Shown here one piece after another: positions 21,142 through 28,434 of a stretch of DNA of 28,434 bases (positions within the stretch are counted from its first letter, which is position 1; every line of letters begins with the position of its first letter). The stretch is from a virus. The position numbers and the translations under genes are program-made. The stretch lies in the IMG/VR virus record IMGVR_UViG_3300030103_003464, positions 1 to 28,434 of that record. One strand, 5' to 3'. The notes below the pieces were generated by a model. The model saw only the letters and a program-made list of their open reading frames with translations. It searched no databases and was not told the DNA's origin.

Positions 21142-24100
21142 ATGCCACAGCAAACGAACCTCAACGTAGCACCATATTTTGACGATTTTGATGCGAATAA
21201 TGACTTTCATAAAGTATTGTTCAAACCTGGATATCCTGTTCAGGCAAGAGAATTAACAACACTTCAATCAATTTTACAAAATCAGATTGAAAAGTTTGGT
21301 AAACACTTCTTTAAAGAGGGTGCCAAGGTGATTCCAGGTAATACTGGATATAGTCAGTATTACTATGGTGTTCAATTAGTTAATAGTTTTAATGGAGTTC
21401 CTGTTGAAGCATACGCTGATCAACTTGTAGGAACCAAAATAACTGGGCAAAATTCTGGTGTCACAGCATATGTTGATAAAATTCTTTCATCAACAGATTC
21501 TGAAAGAGGTAATCTTACACTTTATATTAATTACCTAAGTTCCAATACCACTAATAATGCAACTCAAACTTTTTCTGATGGAGAATCTTTAATTTGTGAT
21601 ACTGTACTGTCATCTGGTCTTCTTGGCAATACAACTATTGAAGTTGGAGCACCTTTTGCAAATACATTGCCTGCTACAGCTGCAGTAACTGGTTCATCTT
21701 TTCAGATTCAAAATGGCATTTACTTTATTAGGGGTCAGTTTGTAAACGTAGCGACAGAAACCCTAATTCTAGATCAATACAATGCTTCTCCATCTTACAG
21801 AATTGGTCTATTAGTTACTGAAGAAATTATCACTGCAGATATTGATGAAACTTTAAATGACAACTCTCAGGGATTTAATAACTATGCTGCTCCAGGAGCA
21901 GATAGATTAAAAATTAGTGCTCGGTTAAGTAAAAAACCAAATATTGATTTTCAAGATGACGATTTTGTTGAACTTGCAACTGTCGCTGATGGTGTATTAA
22001 GATCTAAAGTAAAAAATACTGATTATGAATCTAATTTTATGGACGTTCTCGCAAGGAGGACATTTGCAGAATCTGGACACTATACTGTTAAAAATTTTGA
22101 TGTAAGTGTTGAAAATTCACTCAACAACAATAAAGGAAATAGAGGATTATTTCAAGCAGGTCAGTTTACACCTGGAGGAACTCCGGTAACAGACAATCTA
22201 GGGTTATATAAAATTTCTCCAGGTAGAGCATTTGTAAAAGGATATGAAGTTGAAACTATAGGACCAACTTTTCTAGACTTTAATAAACCAAGAACTACAA
22301 AAACAATTGAAGATGAGAGTATAATTTATAATACTGGACCAACCATAAAAATTAACAATGTATATGGTGTACCAAAAGTAAGTTTAGGAAGTACCTTTAC
22401 CGTAAGTTTAAGAGATCAAAGAATCGGATCTGATGGAGAAGAACCCTCTACTGGATCTGAAATTGGTCTTGCTAGAGTATATGATTTTTCTCTAGAAAGT
22501 GGGTCTTATAATTCCAGTCTTCCTGCAACAAATGAATGGGACATTTCTCTTTTTGATGTTCAAACATTTTCAATAGCAACTCTTAATGAAAATCACACTT
22601 TAAGTGTTCCTACATTTATTAAAGGACTTCAAACTGGGGCAACTGCCTTTTTAAGAAGTGCTGTAACAAATTCTAAGTCTCTCACTCTTTATGAAGTAGA
22701 AGGACAATTTAATGCGTTTGAACCACTATCATTTAATGGTGTTGATAGTGGATATGTTGGTGTTGCTATTACTAACTTTGGAATTTCTGATGCAAAATCA
22801 ATTTACGGTTTAGCAAATGCTGGATTCAGTACATTTAATGCGGATGTTATTCAATCACCTAAGACTTTAGTTGGCGTTGCAACAATTACCGCTACCGCTA
22901 CATCTGGTTCAATTGGAATTAGCACTGTTAGAAGCACTAATCCAAGATTTCCTGGAGATATTAAAGAGAATAATCTAGTTCGTTATTCTGATGTCAATAG
23001 AACCGGAAACTTTAATAGTGACCCTGTTTTTGCAAGAGTTGTTTCTGTTGGAGCATCACATGTTACAATTACTGGTATTAATACTGTAACTGGTGTTGCT
23101 ATTGGTGGAACTGTTGCTACTCAAATTGAGGTTCAAGACTTTACAGTTCTTACTACTCAATTGCAGTCATCTAGTGATAACACTTTGTTCACTGTTTTAC
23201 CAAAAAGTAATATTGCAACAGTTGATTTAACTGGTGCAAATATAACTATTAGAAAAGAATTTACTGTAAATATTTCTAGTAATCAATTATCAACTCCAGT
23301 CAGTGTTGATGAAAATGAATCTTTCTTACCATTTGATGCAGAGAGATACTCTCTAATTAGAAGTGATGGAGCAACTGAGGTTTTAACATCTGATCGTTTT
23401 TCCTTTAGTAATGGTGGAAAAACACTTCAAATACTAAACTTAGGATCTAATAATACTGGAGCAACTTTACTTACAACTGTAAGAAAAGAAAAACCAAAAT
23501 CAAAAGTTAAGTCACTCAATAAAGTAAACGTATTAGTAGTTGACAAATCAAAACTCTCCGCTTCAGGGACTGGATCTACAACACTAAATGATGGATTATC
23601 ATATGGAGCATATCCGTTTGGAACTAGAGTTCAGGATGAAAGAATTTCTCTGAATGTTCCAGATATTATTACTATTCATGGTATTTTTGAATCTTCTGAT
23701 ACTAGTGAAGCATCTGCACCAAAGGCAACTTTTACTGCTTTAAACAGTTCATCTACAACAACGTCAGAATTTATTCTTGGTGAGGAAATTGTTGGACAAA
23801 ATAGTGGAGCGGTAGCTATTGTTGCAGAAAAATTATCGGATAGTCAAATATCTTTTGTTTATAAAAGTGATATAACCTTTAGAGAGGGTGAAAATATTAT
23901 CTCTGGAGATACTGATATTGAGGGAACTATTGCATCTCTTGATGCACCTAGTTTTGAAATTTCTAATAACTATACTTTTGTTAATGGGCAAGAAGGAACC
24001 ATCCAGAATTTTGGTTTCTTAAAAAGAAAAGCAGATTCGCTTGCCCCATCAAAACAACTTAAAGTATATTTTTCTAATGGATTTTTTCAATCAACAGATG

Positions 24101-27100
24101 ATGGAGACATCACAACTGTTGAATCATATAATGCCTTTGATTATGCCACAGAAATCCCAAATGTAGAACAAACTGCGGTTAGTGATATTATTGATATTAG
24201 ACCAAGAGTTTCTGAGTACACTGTTTCTGAAAATTCTAGATCACCTTTAGAATTTTTGGGTAGATCATATAATGCAAGTGGAAATTCTGCAGCAAATACT
24301 TTAGCATCTGATGAATCAATTCTTATCAATTTCTCTTACTATCTTGGTAGAATTGATAGAATTTATTTGACTAAAGAAGGTGCATTCCAAGTAAAATATG
24401 GAGAACCATCAGAGAGACCAGCCAAACCAGGTCCTGTTGATGATGCTATTGAAATTGCCACATTAACTCTTCCTCCATATCTTTATAATACTGCTCAAGT
24501 TGGAATTACTTATCTAGAGCATAAACGATTTACTATGAGCGACATTCGTCGCATCGAAAATAGAGTTAGAAATCTTGAATTTTATACTTCACTCTCATTA
24601 CTAGAAACTAATACTGCTAACCTTTTTGTTCCTGATGCAAATGGATTGAATAGATTTAAGTCTGGATTCTTTGTTGACAATTTTACAGGATTTAAACCAC
24701 AAGAGCAGTATGTTGAGATTAAAAATAGTATTGACTTAAAAAATAAAGAACTTAGAGCAAAACATTACACAACTTCAGTTGACTTGATTTTTGGTCCTGT
24801 TGTAAATCAAGATTCTACTCAAGATTTAAATTTTGCTTCTATTGAAGGTATTAATGTAAGAAAATCTAATGATGTGGTTACTCTTGATTATGCTGAGGTT
24901 GAGTGGTTATCACAAACATTTGCAACTAGAACTGAAAATGTAACTCCATTTCTTATTAGTTTCTGGCAGGGGTCAATGGAATTGACTCCAGCATCTGATA
25001 CTTGGGTTGATCAAACTAGATTAGAAGCAAAAACTGTTAACATAGAGGGTAATTATGCGGAAACTTTCAACGCTGCTGTAGAGGCGGGTCAAATTGATCC
25101 ACAAACAGGTTTTGGACCAGTTATTTGGGACTCATGGGAAACTAATTGGATAGGTGTTGATGTTGTTAACACAACTAGAGAAAGAACAGAAACAAGAGGT
25201 GGTGAGTGGATTGGTTGGGCTGGACAACCAGGTGGTGGAAGAAGACCTGCTTTTGGTACAAGAACCACTACAACAATTAGAGAACAAATTCAAGAAACCA
25301 GAAGAAGAGGTATAGCAAGTAGAACTGGTTTGGCGACTGTTGTTACTGAACAATTTGATCAAATATCTACAGGAGATCGTGTTGTAAGTAGAGATCTCGT
25401 TCCATTTATGAGATCCAGAAACGTTGAATTTATTTCTAAGAGAGTAAAACCTTTGACTAGATTATATGCTTTCTTTGATGGTGTAGATGTTTCTAAGTAT
25501 TGTGTTCCTAAACTTCTAGAAATAGAAATGCTCTCTGGAACATTTGAGATTGGTGAAACTGTAACTGGAACAGTAATTCAAACTGGACTAGGACCAGATG
25601 TATCAAACACTGCGGCAAGTATTACTTTTAGAGTTGCAGCAGCAAATCATAAAGAGGGTGCTTATAATATCCCAACTAAAACCTATCCAGAAAATCCATA
25701 TGTTTCTGGACAAGATCTCCCAGCATCATATTCATCAACATCAACGGTCCTTAATGTTGACACATTCTCTCTACAAGCAGAGGTTCAAGGTCAATATCAA
25801 GGGTATGTAGAAACTGGGATGACTTTAAGAGGTTCAACTAGTGGAGCTAGAGCAAACATTACTAATGTCAGATTAATTTCTGATATTGCTGCTCACATTG
25901 CGGGTAGTTTCTTTATTCCAAATCCAAATAATATAAACCATCCCAGATTTGAAGTTGGAACCAAAACTTTTGTCCTTATTAATAACGAGGACAATGATCA
26001 GGATATTTGTACTACAATTTCAGAAGAGGCATTTAGCGCGTCTGGAACTCTAGAAACTGTTCAAGAAAATATCATTTCTGTTAGAAATGCCCGTGTTGAA
26101 AATAGACAACAATTCCAATCCAGAAATGTTAATGAAACTCTTGGAACTGAAGTTGTTAATAGTGAAGTAACTGGTCGAAGATCTGAGAGAGTTGAAATTG
26201 GTTGGTATGATCCTCTAGCTCAATCCTTCCTTGTAGAGGATGAGACTGGAATCTTCTTGACTAGATGTGATGTTTATTTCCGAACGAAAGATGACATGGA
26301 TATTCCAGTTGTCTTCCAAATTAGATCTATGAAGGATGGACTTCCTTCACAACATGTCTTACCTTTCTCTGAGGTTGTTCTTGATCCAAATGATGTTAAT
26401 GTATCAGCTGATGGGTCTGTAGCGACTTCATTTACATTCAAAGCACCAGTTTATTTGGAAGGTGGAAATCAAGAATATGCTATTGCACTAGCATCTAACT
26501 CTACTAAGTATACAGTTTATGTTTCTAGAGTTGGTGAAAATGACCTTCTCACTCAAACCTTTATTTCCAACCAACCATATCTTGGATCTCTGTTTAAGTC
26601 ACAGAATGCTTCTACATGGGAACCAAGTCAATGGGAGGATCTTAAATTTAATCTTTATAGAGCAGACTTTGTGGACAATGGTTCTGTTGAATTCTATAAT
26701 CCAGAACTTACAAATGGTAATAATCAGGTCGCTACTTTAAATGGAAATGCATTAGAGGTAAAATCAAGACAAGTTCGAGTTGGACTTGGAACAACCGTTG
26801 GAGATAGCACTTATGTTGTTGGCAACACGTTCTCCCAATTAGGAACAAATGCTACCGGTGATCTAACTGGAGTTGCTGGAATTGCAACAGGAACTCTTAA
26901 TTTAATTAATGTTGGTTTAGGTTACACTCCTGCAAGTGGACAATTCCAATTTAATGGTGTTGATATGGTTACCGTTACTGGTAGTGGTAGAGGTGCTAAA
27001 GCAGACGTTACCGTTCAAAATGGAGTTGCAATCGCAGCTACACTTGGAAGTGGTGGATCTGGATATCAAGTTGGTGACGTTTTGACCGTCAATACCATTG

Positions 27101-28434
27101 GACTAAGTTCTGTTGGACAGAATATGAGATTATCAATCACTGGTATCGGTGTTACTCAAGAACTAATTCTTGACAATGTTCAAGGTGATTTTGTTGTTGG
27201 CGCAGCAAATACAGTTCAGTTTGTCAACTCCTCAGGAATCACCACTGACCTAAATTACTCTCTTGGCGGAGATGTTCAGATTTCTTCTGTAAACGTAGTA
27301 AATGATGGTCTTCATATCAAGGTCAATCATAAAAACCATGGTATGTATTTTAATGATAATAGAGTAACTCTTTCTGGTATTCTACCTGATATTAGACCAA
27401 CAAAACTAAGCACTGCCTATGGTGCCGATGCTACTACAGCACTTTCTGTTGATAGTGGGAATGGATTCTCCACATTTGAAAATGTCGGAGTTGGAACAAC
27501 TAATAAAGGTTACTTATTAATTGGTAATGAAGTTATTGAATATGATAATGTAAGTGGAGGTAATATTGGTGGAAATATTGTAAGAGGAACAAATCCAATC
27601 GCATATCCGATTGGAACTCCTGTTTACAAATATGAGTTGGGTGGAGTTAGTCTCCAAAGAATTAATAGAACTCATAATCTTAATGATGTAACCGTTTCCA
27701 ATCCAATCAGTTTTGATTCTTACAATATTAAAATTGATACAAGTAGCACTACTGGAACGGGTAGAAACACTGATGTTGGGCATCCAAAGTTATATCTTAA
27801 TAACACTAAGAGCACTGGTGGATACAATGTAAAAGCTACTCAAAATATTCCTTTTGAAATCATAACTCCATCTGTTCAAAATGTAACTGTCAAAGGAACT
27901 TCTATTTCTGCAGAACTTAGAAGCACTACATCTAAAAGTTTGAGTGGAAGTGAACTGCCTTATCTTGATACTGGATTTGAACCAATCGCATTGAATGCAG
28001 CGAATTACTTAGATTCTCCAAGAATGATTGCGTCTAAAGTCAATGAGGATGCTAAACTTGTAAATACTCCCGGACAGAAGTCAATGAATATGAGACTTCT
28101 AATGAATACTACTGATACTAGAGTATCTCCTGTGGTTGATGCCCAAAGAGTAAGTACTATTCTTACATCAAATAGAGTCAACAATATTATTACAAATTAT
28201 GCAACTGACCCAAGAGTTAATGTAATTGAAAATGATCCTACTGCATGTCAGTATATTTCTCAAGAAATTGTTTTAGAACAATCTGCATCTTCTATTAAAA
28301 TTCTTGCAGAAGTACATGCTACTACTAACGCTGATGTCAGAGCATTCTATGCCTTTAATGTAAACGAAGGAAAAGAACCAATCTTTATTCCATTCCCAGG
28401 TTATTCAAATCTAAATGAAAGGGGTCAAGTAATT
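21142..28434 (+). CDS. DUF4815-type virion structural protein (partial, at least 2431 aa)
   Basis: ATG at 21142 opens a frame that runs without a stop to the right edge; the end is outside the window. The N-terminus (APYFDDFDANNDFHKVLFKP, GYPVQARELTTLQSILQNQI) is the DUF4815 signature of phage structural proteins. Further segments I recognise from large cyanophage virion proteins are YTMSD-like helix RRIENRVRNLEFYTSLSLLE (about 1134-1153), an Arg/Thr-rich stretch leading to VPFMRSRNVEF and LYAFFDGVDVSKYC (about 1424-1455), DPLAQSFLVEDETG (about 1690) and NQPYLGSLFKSQN. GSGY-type repeats occur at about 1915-1985 and an 'IGNEVIEYDN' module near 2127. It follows gp8, the place of gp9/gp10 in T4, so it is probably a peripheral baseplate component. 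Assignment to gp10 is not supported by sequence. Confidence 0.88.
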   Translation, partial: MPQQTNLNVAPYFDDFDANNDFHKVLFKPGYPVQARELTTLQSILQNQIEKFGKHFFKEGAKVIPGNTGYSQYYYGVQLVNSFNGVPVEAYADQLVGTKITGQNSGVTAYVDKILSSTDSERGNLTLYINYLSSNTTNNATQTFSDGESLICDTVLSSGLLGNTTIEVGAPFANTLPATAAVTGSSFQIQNGIYFIRGQFVNVATETLILDQYNASPSYRIGLLVTEEIITADIDETLNDNSQGFNNYAAPGADRLKISARLSKKPNIDFQDDDFVELATVADGVLRSKVKNTDYESNFMDVLARRTFAESGHYTVKNFDVSVENSLNNNKGNRGLFQAGQFTPGGTPVTDNLGLYKISPGRAFVKGYEVETIGPTFLDFNKPRTTKTIEDESIIYNTGPTIKINNVYGVPKVSLGSTFTVSLRDQRIGSDGEEPSTGSEIGLARVYDFSLESGSYNSSLPATNEWDISLFDVQTFSIATLNENHTLSVPTFIKGLQTGATAFLRSAVTNSKSLTLYEVEGQFNAFEPLSFNGVDSGYVGVAITNFGISDAKSIYGLANAGFSTFNADVIQSPKTLVGVATITATATSGSIGISTVRSTNPRFPGDIKENNLVRYSDVNRTGNFNSDPVFARVVSVGASHVTITGINTVTGVAIGGTVATQIEVQDFTVLTTQLQSSSDNTLFTVLPKSNIATVDLTGANITIRKEFTVNISSNQLSTPVSVDENESFLPFDAERYSLIRSDGATEVLTSDRFSFSNGGKTLQILNLGSNNTGATLLTTVRKEKPKSKVKSLNKVNVLVVDKSKLSASGTGSTTLNDGLSYGAYPFGTRVQDERISLNVPDIITIHGIFESSDTSEASAPKATFTALNSSSTTTSEFILGEEIVGQNSGAVAIVAEKLSDSQISFVYKSDITFREGENIISGDTDIEGTIASLDAPSFEISNNYTFVNGQEGTIQNFGFLKRKADSLAPSKQLKVYFSNGFFQSTDDGDITTVESYNAFDYATEIPNVEQTAVSDIIDIRPRVSEYTVSENSRSPLEFLGRSYNASGNSAANTLASDESILINFSYYLGRIDRIYLTKEGAFQVKYGEPSERPAKPGPVDDAIEIATLTLPPYLYNTAQVGITYLEHKRFTMSDIRRIENRVRNLEFYTSLSLLETNTANLFVPDANGLNRFKSGFFVDNFTGFKPQEQYVEIKNSIDLKNKELRAKHYTTSVDLIFGPVVNQDSTQDLNFASIEGINVRKSNDVVTLDYAEVEWLSQTFATRTENVTPFLISFWQGSMELTPASDTWVDQTRLEAKTVNIEGNYAETFNAAVEAGQIDPQTGFGPVIWDSWETNWIGVDVVNTTRERTETRGGEWIGWAGQPGGGRRPAFGTRTTTTIREQIQETRRRGIASRTGLATVVTEQFDQISTGDRVVSRDLVPFMRSRNVEFISKRVKPLTRLYAFFDGVDVSKYCVPKLLEIEMLSGTFEIGETVTGTVIQTGLGPDVSNTAASITFRVAAANHKEGAYNIPTKTYPENPYVSGQDLPASYSSTSTVLNVDTFSLQAEVQGQYQGYVETGMTLRGSTSGARANITNVRLISDIAAHIAGSFFIPNPNNINHPRFEVGTKTFVLINNEDNDQDICTTISEEAFSASGTLETVQENIISVRNARVENRQQFQSRNVNETLGTEVVNSEVTGRRSERVEIGWYDPLAQSFLVEDETGIFLTRCDVYFRTKDDMDIPVVFQIRSMKDGLPSQHVLPFSEVVLDPNDVNVSADGSVATSFTFKAPVYLEGGNQEYAIALASNSTKYTVYVSRVGENDLLTQTFISNQPYLGSLFKSQNASTWEPSQWEDLKFNLYRADFVDNGSVEFYNPELTNGNNQVATLNGNALEVKSRQVRVGLGTTVGDSTYVVGNTFSQLGTNATGDLTGVAGIATGTLNLINVGLGYTPASGQFQFNGVDMVTVTGSGRGAKADVTVQNGVAIAATLGSGGSGYQVGDVLTVNTIGLSSVGQNMRLSITGIGVTQELILDNVQGDFVVGAANTVQFVNSSGITTDLNYSLGGDVQISSVNVVNDGLHIKVNHKNHGMYFNDNRVTLSGILPDIRPTKLSTAYGADATTALSVDSGNGFSTFENVGVGTTNKGYLLIGNEVIEYDNVSGGNIGGNIVRGTNPIAYPIGTPVYKYELGGVSLQRINRTHNLNDVTVSNPISFDSYNIKIDTSSTTGTGRNTDVGHPKLYLNNTKSTGGYNVKATQNIPFEIITPSVQNVTVKGTSISAELRSTTSKSLSGSELPYLDTGFEPIALNAANYLDSPRMIASKVNEDAKLVNTPGQKSMNMRLLMNTTDTRVSPVVDAQRVSTILTSNRVNNIITNYATDPRVNVIENDPTACQYISQEIVLEQSASSIKILAEVHATTNADVRAFYAFNVNEGKEPIFIPFPGYSNLNERGQVI

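Overview
The window comes from a T4-like cyanophage (marine myovirus infecting Synechococcus or Prochlorococcus). The evidence is a tightly packed, one-strand block of T4-type baseplate wedge genes (gp25, gp6, a gp7-like giant, gp8), T4-type late promoter words (TATAAATA / AATAAATA), and small proteins of types I know from cyanophage genomes. Every supported gene is on the + strand. I see no tRNA, rRNA, CRISPR array, transposase or integrase.

Region 1-2650 is an accessory block of short genes: the end of one gene, then ORFs of 76, about 49, 119, 30, 57, 85 and 85 residues. It is unusually rich in DNA/RNA signals for a phage. There are three sigma70-type promoters, all with exactly 17-base spacers. 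There is one hairpin terminator and a 260-base non-coding stretch with T4 late-promoter words at its left edge and just beyond its right edge. Two direct repeats are present. One flanks the 30-residue micro-ORF; the other is a C-rich motif ahead of two genes. Two extended RNA structures are present, one enclosing the start codon of the gene at 1899 and one forming the leader of the gene at 2342.

Region 2648-4461 holds a GT-A-like glycosyltransferase candidate, a very basic 44-residue protein with a strong Shine-Dalgarno, a conserved 224-residue cyanophage protein of unknown function, and a 56-residue protein.

Region 4472-28434 is the late baseplate operon. A late promoter precedes gp25 (4501) and gp6 (4905). 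A 4152-residue gp7-like protein (7079-19537) follows and alone fills 44% of the window. A second late promoter with the same 13-base core precedes gp8 (19591). A DUF4815-type virion structural protein of at least 2431 residues then runs off the right edge. The order gp25-gp6-gp7 parallels the wedge genes W-J-I of phage P2 and, for 6-7-8, T4 itself.

The most interesting points are the following. (1) The giant protein seems to carry the C-terminal part of T4 gp7 in two pieces separated by about 2250 residues of beta-rich repeats and a YHYH-type domain. (2) The same 'GSGY' repeat family recurs in the gp7-like protein, as an insertion in gp8, and in the DUF4815 protein. (3) The small-gene region has multi-helix RNA structures next to consensus promoters. 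Similarity statements to T4, P2 and cyanophage families rest on memory of those sequences; no search was run.
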